From NCBI GenBank assembly GCA_958296165.1, contig OY282447.1, forward strand, positions 1,798,001 through 1,862,000: a stretch of 64,000 bases of DNA. Direction: 5' to 3'. Both the position numbers and the translations under genes were made by a program. The notes beneath the pieces were generated by a model that saw only the letters and a list, made by a program, of their open reading frames with translations, made no database searches and was not told where the DNA came from. The DNA comes from an uncultured Pseudomonadales bacterium (lineage in GTDB: Bacteria > Pseudomonadota > Gammaproteobacteria > Pseudomonadales > Azotimanducaceae). This document shows, piece by piece, positions 43,741 through 53,129 of this stretch (positions within the stretch are counted from its first letter, which is position 1; each line of letters begins with the position of its first letter).

Positions 43741-44153
43741 TCAATGCTCCGCCGCGACATCGGCGCAGAGGAAGACCTGAAGTAGCTTGTCGCGTTCGGC
43801 GGGTTTGCGGGATCCATGAAACGAACTAGAGCGTGGCGTTCGTCCTCGTCGGTTGGGGCGGCGACGATGTCGAAGGCTTGACGTCCGTCCAAGGCCCGAA
43901 TCGCCCGCACTTGACCAGCGTTAGCTTCGACGAGCGTGGACCATTGAGCCAACGGATGATTGCAACCAATCCCCGCACAGGACTTCCTATGCACGGATAT
44001 TCCTTTGCGAGCCGTATCCTTCAAATCGGCAACTGGAAAGGCCGCGGCCGTAGGAACGCCATTGGCGTCAATCCAATCGGCCCATACGCCTCGCTGAAGC
44101 GTCTCCTCGCTGGCAACGGTGTCATCGTCTGCTCTCGGGTCATCGTGAGGCAT
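43741..44153 (-). pseudogene. hypothetical gene with a one-base frameshift near its 3' end
   Basis: ATG 44153 opens a frame with GVWADWIDANGVPTAAAFPV and KGISVHRKSCAGIGCNHPL. It also has AGQVRAIRALDGRQAFDIV and HALVRFMDPANP. I do not recognise the family, but it is clearly protein-like. After PANP the frame becomes non-biological and runs on to 43671. With one added G in CCGCC (43797-43804), it would read AERDKLLQVFLCADVAAEH and stop at 43741, giving 137 residues. The gene overlaps the preceding hypothetical by 14 bases, so they form an operon. Whether the break is real or an error is open. Confidence 0.55.
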
Positions 44154-44685
44154 CGAATCGCTGCCAATGCGACTGCAGGGCGCTCTCGATGTCAGCGGAC
44201 AATCCGACCAAGTCTGTGCCATTGTGTTCGAAGAAATGAGCCACGGGTCGCTGGTCAGAGCAGCGCCTTACAAAGCACTCGACTTCCAAGTTAGGGGCGA
44301 TCGCTAGCACGGCGCGCCAGTTTTCACCACCTTGGTCGCTTGTCTGCCAGGAGAACGTTATCTCGCCATCGTCCGGCAGGCAGACGGTCGGCATCGCGAT
44401 GTCATCCGGCAACGAAAAGATCAACCTCTCGGCCACAGCCAAGCTGTCAGCCGACGGATTACGCTCCAACTCGTCGGCGCGGGGTTCCACCCCCTGTAGC
44501 ACCAACCCACGCAAGTCGTCCAGAACTGCCTGTTTAGCTTTGGTAATCGCCAGCGGACAAAGATCCAGGCTGGTCGCCACCGGCTCGGCGAAGGCCGACG
44601 CGATTTCTCGATCACCGCGATCGTCAAGGGCGACAAGCCGCGGCTTTGCGTTGTCGGCGATTACGGTACTTTGGTTCCAAGCCAC
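44140..44685 (-). CDS. hypothetical 181-residue protein
   Basis: I recognise no family. The 181 residues are acidic and soluble, without signal or membrane segments; visible features are PRLVALDDRGDREIASAFAE, LPDDIAMPTVCLPDDGEITF and a strand-rich GENWRAVLAIAPNLEVECF. The start is GTG 44685 with TAGGAG upstream. It is 10 bases after the stop of a decayed frame (44695) and overlaps the next gene by 14 bases. All pieces in 43.7-45.3 kb lie on the minus strand, like a small operon under decay. Confidence 0.6.
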   Translation of the reverse strand: MAWNQSTVIADNAKPRLVALDDRGDREIASAFAEPVATSLDLCPLAITKAKQAVLDDLRGLVLQGVEPRADELERNPSADSLAVAERLIFSLPDDIAMPTVCLPDDGEITFSWQTSDQGGENWRAVLAIAPNLEVECFVRRCSDQRPVAHFFEHNGTDLVGLSADIESALQSHWQRFDASR

Positions 44686-44694
44686 GGCCTGCTC

Positions 44695-44913
44695 CTACGG
44701 CATACCTATCCGCTCGCGCGGCTGCACGACGGCGCTGAACATGGCGATAGACCGCTCGTGCATGACGTCGAACCGGTCCTGCGCCCCTTCCTAGAGGTGC
44801 CAACCTCCTTTACCGCGCTGAATGCATCTTGAATCCTCAAGGGCAGCGGCTGCCCCTGCCATCCACGCCTCCACCTCAGGGTGGTGTGGGCTACCAGCAT
44901 TGGACAAGGTTTG
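44695..44913 (-). pseudogene. decayed small gene with an in-frame TAG
   Basis: The reverse frame between a TAA (44914-44916) and the TAG at 44695 reads as protein-like sequence: SNAGSPHHPEVEAWMAGAA, ALEDSRCIQRGKGGWHL, then TAG (44791-44793), then EGAQDRFDVMHERSIAMF and VVQPRERIGMP. The quality on both sides of the TAG suggests one protein broken by a nonsense change. No start codon is convincing. I cannot name the family. Confidence 0.35.
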
Positions 44914-44993
44914 TTATTGACGGTTCCATGCGCCCCCCGCAGGAACAAACGCTCAATCACTGTCTCATTCTCAAAACCATCGGGCGAAACAAC

Positions 44994-45206
44994 CTATCCT
45001 TGATCGGAGTGCCAGTCGATACCAGCTTGGAACACCCACTTTGGCGCCAGCCGCTCGTCCGGCTGCAAGAGGTCACCCAACGCCCCAGCGTGCCAATCGC
45101 CGTCCCACCAGAACACGTCCCTGCATTCCAACTCGATCTGTGCAATAGAGATGTCTTCGGCGGTACGAAGCGCCGAGCCAACATCGGAGACTACGCGGCG
45201 GCGTCT
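44994..45206 (-). pseudogene. remnant of a small gene, C-terminal frame only
   Basis: The frame SDVGSALRTAEDISIAQIEL, then ECRDVFWWDGDWHAGALGD and PKWVFQAGIDWHSDQG ends at TAG 44994 and looks like a genuine protein C-terminus. Upstream it meets a stop (45207-45209). Fragments of similar quality continue in other frames toward 45300 (GKRRQANLKQVKRIAA), implying more than one shift. It has no family assignment and no start. Confidence 0.3.
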
Positions 45207-45335
45207 TCAGCATCGTGTTCTCAAGAAGGTGGCGGAGCGCTTGCAGCAATTCGTTTGACCTGCTTCAGATTGGCTTGCCGCCGCTTGCCTTCGTTGCCGA
45301 CGACAACCGAGCAGCTTCACTGTTTATGGGCAGCG

Positions 45336-48233
45336 CTACGAGCCGAATCGATATCGCAGTTTGACGATGAAGACGTCGACGACGGGATCGTCGATGGCGT
45401 CTAAGAAAAGGTCGCTGAAGTCGTCGTCGACGCGGTCGGGCAGGTTGCCGCCGCGTGTGTAGACGACGAACAAGTCGGATAGCGGGCCGATCTCCCAGCG
45501 GTAGCGCAGTTGGGCCACGATGCGGGAGATCGCAAAGTCCTCGTTCTCCAACGGCACCGGGCGCTCCACCAGTTTGCCGCCGCCTTCGGGTATTTCGAGG
45601 AACGTGCGCTGCTCCGCCTTGATGCCCGCCCACTGGGTAGTGAGCCGCAATTGCTGGTGGGCGGTGAGAAACAGGTCGATGGCGATGCGCGGCTGTAGAT
45701 CGAAGGCCCGGTAGGTGGTGAATTCGCGGTCGTCGCGGTACACCAGCCAGCCGTCTCGATCCTTGTAGCGCAAGTCGAAATCCACCGAGAAGCGATGCAC
45801 CGGCGTGAATGTGAAGCCCGTGTCGAACAGCAGCGTCGTGCCGCCTTGATCTTCGCCGTCGACGCCCAAGGCCAACGAGAGCGAAAACGGCTTGGACGAA
45901 TCCGTGCCGAACTGCGCCTGCGCGAACAAGCGGTCGGTGACGCGAAAGGCGCCGTTGCCGCGGCTGTTCAGATCGTCCCAGCGCTGCGGGAAGTAATTCA
46001 CCATCAGCCGCAGCTGGGAGTTGTTCCGAAAAGTGAAGCCGGTGCCACCGAAGATGCCGCTGCGCGTCGCCAGGCCGTCGGTGTTCTGCTCATAGCTGGC
46101 GAATACCGAGGTGCGGATGTTGCGCAAGCCGTCGGGCAGGCTGTCGCCCACAATCACCTGAAAGATGCCGCAGACGGCGTTGATGGAGTCGGTACGGCGC
46201 ACGAAACCCAAATCGCCGACGTTCAGATCCGCATCGAGGTAGTCGAGCGAGCAGCGCCCGAACGTGCCCATGCGCGGCGTGTAGGCGATGTCCGTATAGA
46301 CGCCGTAGCCGCTGATGTCGTCCACTTCGCTGCGGATCAACTGCGTGTCCCACTCCACCTTGCCATTGCCGCCCAGCCAATGCGTGTCGATGCCGTGAAC
46401 CACTGCGGTGTCGAAGGATTTGTCCACCAGCGTGCCCATGTAGCCGATGCCGCGCCGGCCGTGCGGCGTGCTCTTTTCGTACAACAGGCGCACGGCGCCG
46501 AAATTGCGCCCGTCGGCACGGAACACCGCGTCTTCCCCGTCGCGCGTGCCGCGCAGCCGCACTTCGTCCTCAAAGGCGCCGAGCACGCCGTAGCGCGTGC
46601 CGCCGGACTGGCCCACCCATTTGGCGGCGCCTAGCAAATCGGTAGGTTTGCTGCGTTCCGCGCCAGGTATGTCGAAGTCGTCCGGGATCTCCACATGGCG
46701 CGCCTTGCCGCCGATGCGGCGGGTGTTGAGCAGCGTCGTGGGCTCGCGAAAGAAAGTCTGCGGCGAGCGACGTGCGCCTTGGCCTTGCGGGCCGCTCGAC
46801 GAGGATTGCGGATTGGCGCGCGGCGAAGTCTCGAACACTTCGTTGCCCTCAAGGAAGAACAAACGCTTCTCGGGGAAGAACGTCTCGAACGCGGTGAGAT
46901 TCACCACTACGTCGTCCGATTCCACGGCGCCGAAATCGGGGTTCAAGGCCGCGGTCAGCTGCGTGTTGGTAGACGGTCGCCACACCACGTCCACGCCGGC
47001 CTTGGCGTCGTTTTCGTGGTGAATCGCATCCACCGACGCGGAGGTGTACGGAAACACCGACCATTGCTTGGCAGGGCTCACGTCGGCAACGGCCATCGGC
47101 TGCAACGCAGACATGAAGCGGGCCGCGGTGAAGGGCAGCACCGGCCAGCTGTAGCGTTCGTCCATGTGGGCCACTTTGCGATCCACCCAAAAGCCCAGAG
47201 TGCGCTCGGTGCCGGACTGGGGCATCGACATCATCGACCACGGCAGGAACATCTCCACGCTCCAGCCGCTCTGTGAAGTCGCCGAAGCGCCGCGCCATGG
47301 GCCGTCCCACTGGTGCGTGACGGTGCGTTCAGGCGCCACCTTGCCGTCCGCCAGCGAACCGCCGAGATTCACCGTGAACCAGTAGCCATACAGCCCTTTG
47401 CCGGAGGTGTCCAAGGTGATGCCGTAGCCGTCGCGATTGATGTACTGATCGCGTGAAGAAAGCCGCGTCACGAACGTTTCCGGCGGCTGTTCCATCACCG
47501 CGGAAACGTACAGCCCCTCGTTCGTGTAGATGAAGCGGGATGTGGTGGCGTAGGTGGGCTCGGCAAGAGTCTCCGGCTCCATCACGCGCATGTTGTCGTA
47601 TGCGGGCACCGCCTGCCACGCCGCTTCGTCCACCCTTCCATCAATGACGATGTTGGGGTTGTCCATGCGCGTGGCGACGAGCACGGACATGGCGTCGTCG
47701 GCGCTTGGCGGCGGTTTGGCCGCGCCCGGGTCCGTCGACGCATCGGCAGGCGTTGCTGCAACGGCTGGTGGTGCAGGTGCGGACGCCGCCACCTCGGATG
47801 GTTCGATTGCGGCCTGGTCAGCGGCCTGGTCAATAGGCGCCACCGCGCTTGTCGTAGCAACCTCGGATGTGCTCGGCGCAGCCGGCGCACGGGCAAACCA
47901 TGCCGTGTAGCCCTCGGCCGACGCTCGCTCGATGAGCGCGCGCACCGCGTGTTCCGGCATCGTGTCGGTGACGACCCGGTGGCGCAGCGAACCCGCTACC
48001 GACGCTTCAACCACGGACAACGGGATTTCCAGCGCGTATGCGACGCGTTGGCGTTGTGAATCGGCGAGGAAAGGATCTAGGTAGCTGCCGAATACTGCCG
48101 TGCCCATCGGCTGAGCGGCGGCACCAAGCGCCGAGACGAGCGTGATGGACACGATCGAGAGGCCGCCAAGCAGGTGCTTTCCAAGTAAACGCAACGTGTG
48201 GTGAATGGCACTATGAATGTGGCATCGTATCAT
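45336..48233 (-). CDS. DUF5916 outer-membrane-type protein with N-terminal family-9-like carbohydrate-binding domain
   Basis: This 965-residue exported protein starts at ATG 48233 with a long signal ([21 protein letters not shown]). After a 100-residue N-terminal domain ([20 protein letters not shown]) and a low-complexity Ala/Pro/Thr linker, residues about 185-390 match the CBM9-like domain seen before DUF5916 ([32 protein letters not shown]). The rest is the DUF5916 barrel-like region ([37 protein letters not shown]) with alternating strands ending LRYRFGS, typical of an outer-membrane beta barrel with terminal aromatic/Ser. Such proteins often sit with TonB-linked uptake of polymers, but none is adjacent here. 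Confidence 0.85.
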   Translation of the reverse strand: MIRCHIHSAIHHTLRLLGKHLLGGLSIVSITLVSALGAAAQPMGTAVFGSYLDPFLADSQRQRVAYALEIPLSVVEASVAGSLRHRVVTDTMPEHAVRALIERASAEGYTAWFARAPAAPSTSEVATTSAVAPIDQAADQAAIEPSEVAASAPAPPAVAATPADASTDPGAAKPPPSADDAMSVLVATRMDNPNIVIDGRVDEAAWQAVPAYDNMRVMEPETLAEPTYATTSRFIYTNEGLYVSAVMEQPPETFVTRLSSRDQYINRDGYGITLDTSGKGLYGYWFTVNLGGSLADGKVAPERTVTHQWDGPWRGASATSQSGWSVEMFLPWSMMSMPQSGTERTLGFWVDRKVAHMDERYSWPVLPFTAARFMSALQPMAVADVSPAKQWSVFPYTSASVDAIHHENDAKAGVDVVWRPSTNTQLTAALNPDFGAVESDDVVVNLTAFETFFPEKRLFFLEGNEVFETSPRANPQSSSSGPQGQGARRSPQTFFREPTTLLNTRRIGGKARHVEIPDDFDIPGAERSKPTDLLGAAKWVGQSGGTRYGVLGAFEDEVRLRGTRDGEDAVFRADGRNFGAVRLLYEKSTPHGRRGIGYMGTLVDKSFDTAVVHGIDTHWLGGNGKVEWDTQLIRSEVDDISGYGVYTDIAYTPRMGTFGRCSLDYLDADLNVGDLGFVRRTDSINAVCGIFQVIVGDSLPDGLRNIRTSVFASYEQNTDGLATRSGIFGGTGFTFRNNSQLRLMVNYFPQRWDDLNSRGNGAFRVTDRLFAQAQFGTDSSKPFSLSLALGVDGEDQGGTTLLFDTGFTFTPVHRFSVDFDLRYKDRDGWLVYRDDREFTTYRAFDLQPRIAIDLFLTAHQQLRLTTQWAGIKAEQRTFLEIPEGGGKLVERPVPLENEDFAISRIVAQLRYRWEIGPLSDLFVVYTRGGNLPDRVDDDFSDLFLDAIDDPVVDVFIVKLRYRFGS

Positions 48234-48310
48234 CTTTCGCCATCCGCCCTGCAAGGTGGCAGTGCAGCAAGTGCAGCAGGCGGGCTTCAACGAGAGAGGA
48301 GGCAACAACA

Positions 48311-48475
48311 GTGAGAAAGTGGCAGTGTCAAACCTGCGGATACATCTACGACGAGGCTGAAGGCTCGCCGGACGAAGGCATCGCGCCCGGCACCCGCTGG
48401 GAGGACATCCCCGATGATTGGATATGCCCGGAGTGCGCGACGCCGAAATCGGACTTCGACATGGTGGAAATCTAG
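48311..48475 (+). CDS. rubredoxin
   Basis: This 54-residue one-iron electron carrier is a typical rubredoxin. The four cysteines that hold the iron are C6 and C9 ([12 protein letters not shown]) and C39 and C42 ([13 protein letters not shown]), with the conserved [11 protein letters not shown] between. The start is GTG 48311, seven bases after a GAGGAGG ribosome-binding site. Rubredoxins pass electrons to alkane hydroxylases, desaturases or oxygen-detoxifying enzymes; no partner such as a rubredoxin reductase is next to it. It is divergent from the DUF5916 gene. Confidence 0.93.
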   Translation: MRKWQCQTCGYIYDEAEGSPDEGIAPGTRWEDIPDDWICPECATPKSDFDMVEI

Positions 48476-48482
48476 CGGCCTA

Positions 48483-48518
48483 GTACCCGCCAGGGGCCTC
48501 GTACCCGCTAGGGGCCTC
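48483..48518 (+). repeat. two-copy tandem 18-bp repeat
   Basis: GTACCCGCCAGGGGCCTC at 48483-48500 is followed directly by GTACCCGCTAGGGGCCTC at 48501-48518, differing at one base. It lies just downstream of the rubredoxin stop. A two-copy repeat may be slippage only. Confidence 0.7.
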
Positions 48519-48540
48519 GCCGCTGTCGCCGTAAGCGGCG
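48518..48540 (+). terminator. hairpin after rubredoxin, possible terminator without U-tract
   Basis: CGCCGCT (48518-48524) and AGCGGCG (48534-48540) form a 7-bp GC stem with a 9-base loop. No run of T follows, so it would be a weak intrinsic terminator at best. It directly follows the tandem repeat. Confidence 0.3.
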
Positions 48541-48624
48541 GTGCGCTTACCAGCGGAATGGCTGGCGCAAACGGACGCCTTCAGATGCGTGCTACGATCA
48601 CAGCACTTTGGGGGGAAGGACGAT

Positions 48625-49440
48625 ATGGACGATCTGAACGGCAAAGTGGCCATCGTCACGGGCTCTTCACGCGGCATCGGCGAGGCCATCGCCAGGCGTT
48701 TGGCCATCGCTGGCGCCAAATTGGTGGTAACCGCGCGCACCGTGGAAGTCCGCAACGAGCGGCTGCCAGGCACGGTGCATACGGTGGCCGAAGCCATCCG
48801 CGCCGGTGGCGGCGAGGCCACTGCCGTGCCGGCCAATCTGCAGAAGAGCGCGGAGCGGGAGAACTTGGTGCAGGCAGCCTTGGCTGCCTACGGCCGTGTG
48901 GACGTCGTCGTCAACAACGCCGCCATCCTCGTGCCGGGCGGCACCGTGGACTACCCTGAGCGCTACTACGACCGCATGTTCGAGCTGTTGGTGAAAGCAC
49001 CCTTTCATCTGTGCCAGCTCTGCTTGCCGGGCATGATCGAACGCGGCGACGGTTCCGTGCTGAACATCTCCTCCATCGCCGCAGTCCATCCGAAGCCGGG
49101 CCAGCGCTCCTACGACGGTGCCGTGTACGGCATGACCAAAGCAGCCATCGAGCGCTTCACCACCGGCTTGGCGGCGGAGATGTTCGACAAGGGCATTTCG
49201 GTGAACGCGCTCTCTCCCACCAAGGTGGTGGCGACTCCAGGCCAGATGTTCGGCCGCCGCTACAGTCAAGAGATGCTCGATGCTTCGGAGCCCGTGGAAG
49301 CGATGGCCGAAGCCGCTTTGGCCCTTGTGGCGGGAGACCGGCGCGAGATGACCGGCGGCATTCGCTACAGCGCGGAGGTGCTCGAAGCCTGCCGGCGCTC
49401 GCCCGCCGACATCGGCATGGAGGCGCCGCAGCCGAATTGA
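48625..49440 (+). CDS. short-chain dehydrogenase/reductase (SDR)
   Basis: This 271-residue classical SDR has the Rossmann motif VTGSSRGIGEA (residues 14-24), VNNAAILVPGG (NNAG-type strand), the catalytic Ser in LNISSIAAVH and YGMTK (Tyr-x3-Lys, around 170). It reduces or oxidises a carbonyl/alcohol using NAD(P). ATG 48625 precedes the core by 10 residues; upstream in-frame codons are not family-like. It precedes a membrane transporter by 67 bases on the same strand. The substrate is unknown; a role in acyl or steroid-like ring oxidation is possible. Confidence 0.92.
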   Translation: MDDLNGKVAIVTGSSRGIGEAIARRLAIAGAKLVVTARTVEVRNERLPGTVHTVAEAIRAGGGEATAVPANLQKSAERENLVQAALAAYGRVDVVVNNAAILVPGGTVDYPERYYDRMFELLVKAPFHLCQLCLPGMIERGDGSVLNISSIAAVHPKPGQRSYDGAVYGMTKAAIERFTTGLAAEMFDKGISVNALSPTKVVATPGQMFGRRYSQEMLDASEPVEAMAEAALALVAGDRREMTGGIRYSAEVLEACRRSPADIGMEAPQPN

Positions 49441-49507
49441 GCGCGGCGGGCACGGCCACATCGCGGCCACGCGGCTACCGCAAGAGAGCTGCAACAAAAG
49501 CGCCGCG

Positions 49508-50968
49508 ATGAGCGACGATCCCTACACCATACAGCCCGGGCGCAACCGGGACGCGCCCACGTCGCTGCTCGGCCGCCTGAAGAGCCTCGGCCCCGGCATC
49601 GTCGTTTCCGGCTCCATCGTCGGTTCCGGCGAGATTCTGCTCACCGCCGGCCTCGGCGCCGCCGCCGGCTTCGTGCTGCTGTGGTGGGTGTTGCTTTCAT
49701 GCTGGCTGAAATCGCTGATTCAGGCCGAGCTCGCCCGCTACGTCATCACCACCGGCGATACGTATCTGCGCGCCTTGAACCGAATGCCGGGCAAGTTCCG
49801 CCCGCCGCCACTGATCGGATGGTGCAAGTGGTGTATTCGCGGCTTGAGTGGGAAGCCAATGGAAAGGCCAACGGCGCGCTGGGAACCCATCTCTTGGCCC
49901 ATCTGGCTGGGTCTTGTGGGCTTCGTACCGGGCCTGCTGACCTCGGGCGGCATCATCGGCGGCGCAGGACAAGCCCTTGGCCTTCTCATCGAGCCGATAT
50001 TTCCCGATTTCGGCGGCCGTCTGGCCACGGTCCTTGCTGCCGTCATCGTCATGTTGCTGCTATGGACAGGGCGCTACGGACGCATCGAGAAGCTACTCAT
50101 TCCGATGGTGATCGGTTTCAGCGTCCTCACCATCTTCTGTGCGGTATTGATGCAGACGACCGAATATCGGGCCACGCCGACCGACCTTCTGGCAGGTTTG
50201 CAGTTCGACTTTCCACTGGAACATCTGGCGCTGGCGCTGGGGATGTACGGTGCGACCGGCGTCGCCTCCAGCGAAATCGCCGCCTATACCTACTGGTGCG
50301 TGGAGAAGGGCTACCCTAGCTTCGTCGGCGGCGACCGCAGCGACCCGGGCTGGGTCGATCGCGCCAAGGGTTGGATCCGCGTCGTCCAGATCGACGTTTG
50401 GGTAACGTTGGTGGTGCTCACTTGCGCAACCCTGGCGTTCTACTTCCTTGGCGCCGGCGTTCTGCACCGCATCGGCGTACAGCCGGAGGGCACCGAGACG
50501 ATAGGGGTATTGGCTAGCATGTACACGACCACCCTAGGGCAGTGGTCGTGGCTGCTGTTCATCCTCGGCGCATTCTTCATCCTGTTTTCCACCACGCTGT
50601 CGGGCCTGGGCGCCGGCTCGCGATCGTTCCCGGACTTGCTGGTGACGTTCGGTTTCATCCCGCGCCAGAATCTGGCGCTCCGCCAGCGCTGGATCAAGGG
50701 CTACATCATCGTCATGCCGTTGATCAGCGCGCTGATCTATTCGGCGTACGCAAGCCCCATTACGCTGGTGTTGTTCGGTGCGACGTTCGGTGCCTTCATG
50801 CTGCCTGTGCAGGCGTTCGTTACGCTCTATATGCAACGCAAACGCATGGATCCCAGAGTGCGGCCGAAGAGCTCGATCACCGCGTGCATCTGGATTGTGT
50901 TCGGCGTGATGGCGGCGCTATGCGCTTTCTACGTCTATCACCGCATATTGCCGACGCTATTGGGGTGA
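49508..50968 (+). CDS. Nramp-family (Mn/Fe transporter-like) membrane protein, atypical
   Basis: This 486-residue membrane protein has about 11 helices and matches the Nramp/LeuT fold family. Canonical Nramp transporters coordinate metal with a DPGN motif in helix 1; here that position reads VSGSIVGSGEILLTAG (around residue 33-48), so the acidic and asparagine ligands are missing or moved. Helix 6, normally carrying MPH, reads LALGMYGATGVASSEIAAYT (around 240). These changes are shared by a divergent subgroup, and the transported substrate may not be a divalent metal. ATG 49508 is used. Its stop overlaps the 3' end of the convergent fusion gene by 12 bases. Confidence 0.8.
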   Translation: MSDDPYTIQPGRNRDAPTSLLGRLKSLGPGIVVSGSIVGSGEILLTAGLGAAAGFVLLWWVLLSCWLKSLIQAELARYVITTGDTYLRALNRMPGKFRPPPLIGWCKWCIRGLSGKPMERPTARWEPISWPIWLGLVGFVPGLLTSGGIIGGAGQALGLLIEPIFPDFGGRLATVLAAVIVMLLLWTGRYGRIEKLLIPMVIGFSVLTIFCAVLMQTTEYRATPTDLLAGLQFDFPLEHLALALGMYGATGVASSEIAAYTYWCVEKGYPSFVGGDRSDPGWVDRAKGWIRVVQIDVWVTLVVLTCATLAFYFLGAGVLHRIGVQPEGTETIGVLASMYTTTLGQWSWLLFILGAFFILFSTTLSGLGAGSRSFPDLLVTFGFIPRQNLALRQRWIKGYIIVMPLISALIYSAYASPITLVLFGATFGAFMLPVQAFVTLYMQRKRMDPRVRPKSSITACIWIVFGVMAALCAFYVYHRILPTLLG

Positions 50969-53041
50969 TTCCTGCTCGGCGCTCTCGCTTGGGTCGCCGT
51001 CATCTTCCTCTTCTTCTTCGATGTCGACGATCGGGCGCTCGTTGCTTTCGAGATTCAGCCAAGCGCGTTCCTCCTCCGAGAGATCGAGGCCGAGCGCGGC
51101 GAGGGAGCTGCGCGTCTCGCCAAGCGTGCGCGGGCCTATGAGGGCGAAGCAGGGGAATGGCTGACTCAGCACATAGGCCAAGGCGATGTTGATGGGCGCC
51201 ACGTTCTTGTGTTCGGCGAGGTCGACTGCGCGCGCCCGACGCTCGAAGTTGTCTGCGGCAAACCAACAACGGCGCATTTCGGCGTCGCTCGGCTGATTGC
51301 CGAAGCCCGCATCCACGCCGGAATCTAGTTCCGCTCGTACTTTGTCGAAACGCGGCGTGAAGAAGCCGCGCGCTTGGCTGGACCAAGGGAACAGCGGCAT
51401 TTGTTGCGCCTCCAGCCAACCGCGCCAATCTTGGCCGGAGGCCGCAACGCAACCGGGCCAAACCGGATCCACCATGCGCGCCAGACTGAAATTGTTGGAT
51501 ACCGCAGCGAATGGCGAGAGCCCCTTCTCGGCGGCGTAGGCATTGGCTTCCTGGACGCGCGCCAACGACCAGTTCGACGCCCCGAACGCCTTGATGCGGC
51601 CAGCTTCCTGCTCTGCGTTCAATACGTCCATCCACTCGGAAATGGGAATGTCCTCGTTGTCGCGGTGCAGAAAATACAGGTCCACGTAGCCGGTTTGCAG
51701 GCGTTCCAAGGAGATGTCCAATTGCTCGCCGACCCGGGCCGGAAAGTTGGCTGGCGTGTGGGCGCCCTTGCCGATGACGACTACATCTTCGCGCACGTCG
51801 CGGTTCTTGATCCAGCTGCCGAGGAACCGCTCCATGCGGCCGCCGCCGTAGATATGCGCCGTGTCGAACGTATTGCCGCCGTACTCGAAGTAGTTGTCGA
51901 ACATCACCGCGGCGTGCTTGCCGGACGGTTGGTTGTCGCAGCCGAGCACCAAGCGCGAGACCGGTTTGCCGACTCCGGCCACCTCGCCATGCAGCATGGC
52001 ATTGCGGCGTACTGTGAGCGGGCGGCCATGCACCGGCACGGTTTGCCGTTCGGTTCTCTCGAAATCGAACTGCACACCCGCCTGTTCGCGCCAGCGGTCG
52101 AGCGCCTTGACGTTGCCAAGACTGTCGTTCCAATCCATGCAGGCCGATTCGAGCTTGCCGGCTGCGAGCGCCTCGGCGACCGCATCCACTTCCAGAACGT
52201 AGGTTGGCTTGGCGACGCCGCCGATGGTCTCGCGCCCGCCGTTGCGGTGCATCTCGAAGTGCCAGCGGCCGTCCGCGTCGCGGGCGCCGAACCAAGGCCG
52301 GTCGACGCGGATCGACCCCGCCGTGCCGAAGATCTCCACGCTGTTGTCGAGGGCGAAGGAGACCGCCGTCGCCACTCGGGCGACGGAGTTTGGAAAGCGC
52401 AAGATGGCCGTTGCCCAGCTGTCTACGCCGGTTTCGGCGAGCTGAGCGAAAGCCTTGATGTCTTCCGGTTCTTGGCCGGTGATGAGGCGCGCCATGGAAA
52501 CCGGATAGCAGCCGACGTCCATGATGCCCCCGCCGGCGAGGGCGTTGCTGTGCAGGCGGCTGTTGGGATCGAAGGGCGAAGCGAAACCGTGGCTGGCGTT
52601 GATCTGGCGCACTTCGCCAATGGCGCCGTCGCGCACCAGTTCCACCACCTTGGCGGTTTGCGGATGTGCGCGATACATGAACGCCTCCATGAGAAAGCGC
52701 TGGTGGAAGGCGGCGGTCTCCACCATCGCCATCACCTCCGGATGGTTCACCCCCATCGGCTTCTCGCAGAGCACGGCCTTGCCCGCTTCCAGTGCCTTGA
52801 TGGTCCACTCGGCGTGTAGGGGATGCGGCGTGGAGACATAGACCGCGTCGATGCGCGGGTCGGCCAGCAGCTCGTCGTAGCTGCCGTAGGCGGTAACGCC
52901 GGCGTATTGCTCGGCGAACGCTTCAGCGGCCTCTTGAGTGCGGCTGGCCACCGCCACCAACAGTGCCGTGTCTGACTCCAGCATCGCTTCGGCCAGTTTG
53001 CCGGCGATACGGCCGGTGGCTAGGATGCCCCACCGCGTCAT
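50957..53041 (-). CDS. fusion of a Gfo/Idh/MocA dehydrogenase and an aldo-keto reductase
   Basis: This 694-residue protein joins two full oxidoreductases in one frame. Residues 1-330 are Gfo/Idh/MocA: WGILATGRIAGKLAEAML, YVSTPHPLHAEWTIKALEAG and VLCEKPMGVNHPE (catalytic Lys). Residues about 345-675 are a TIM-barrel aldo-keto reductase: SRLVLGCDNQP, FDTAHIYGGGRM (Asp and Tyr), VVVIGKGAHTP (Lys) and LYFLHRDNEDI (His), so the whole tetrad is present. The C-terminus is strongly acidic (DIEEEEEDDGD). ATG 53041 starts the Rossmann strand. It likely performs two linked steps on a sugar-like compound. A cupin and a crotonase gene follow upstream on the same strand. Confidence 0.87.
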   Translation of the reverse strand: MTRWGILATGRIAGKLAEAMLESDTALLVAVASRTQEAAEAFAEQYAGVTAYGSYDELLADPRIDAVYVSTPHPLHAEWTIKALEAGKAVLCEKPMGVNHPEVMAMVETAAFHQRFLMEAFMYRAHPQTAKVVELVRDGAIGEVRQINASHGFASPFDPNSRLHSNALAGGGIMDVGCYPVSMARLITGQEPEDIKAFAQLAETGVDSWATAILRFPNSVARVATAVSFALDNSVEIFGTAGSIRVDRPWFGARDADGRWHFEMHRNGGRETIGGVAKPTYVLEVDAVAEALAAGKLESACMDWNDSLGNVKALDRWREQAGVQFDFERTERQTVPVHGRPLTVRRNAMLHGEVAGVGKPVSRLVLGCDNQPSGKHAAVMFDNYFEYGGNTFDTAHIYGGGRMERFLGSWIKNRDVREDVVVIGKGAHTPANFPARVGEQLDISLERLQTGYVDLYFLHRDNEDIPISEWMDVLNAEQEAGRIKAFGASNWSLARVQEANAYAAEKGLSPFAAVSNNFSLARMVDPVWPGCVAASGQDWRGWLEAQQMPLFPWSSQARGFFTPRFDKVRAELDSGVDAGFGNQPSDAEMRRCWFAADNFERRARAVDLAEHKNVAPINIALAYVLSQPFPCFALIGPRTLGETRSSLAALGLDLSEEERAWLNLESNERPIVDIEEEEEDDGDPSESAEQESPQ

Positions 53042-53129
53042 GGTGACTCCTCCGGTTGCGACCGAGACGTGCGAAGCGAGAATGATAACCGCGCCGCGGC
53101 GCCGAAGTCGCAGGCGTTCACGCAGTGCG

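Larger units (their letters stand above)
44686..45335. other. gap of about 650 bases holding only decayed frames
   Basis: Between the 181-residue hypothetical and the DUF5916 gene I find no intact gene on either strand. The reverse strand carries the two remnants listed separately. The plus strand has a 191-codon open frame with no protein character. I see no tRNA, repeat array or insertion sequence end. Confidence 0.5.

Noticed and set aside
44829-45404. 191-codon open frame on the plus strand
   Set aside because: Its composition is not protein-like, and the opposite strand carries better remnants.
51374-52819. 481-codon open frame antisense to the Gfo/AKR fusion
   Set aside because: Antisense shadow of a clear two-domain enzyme; His/Val/Gly-rich with no motifs.
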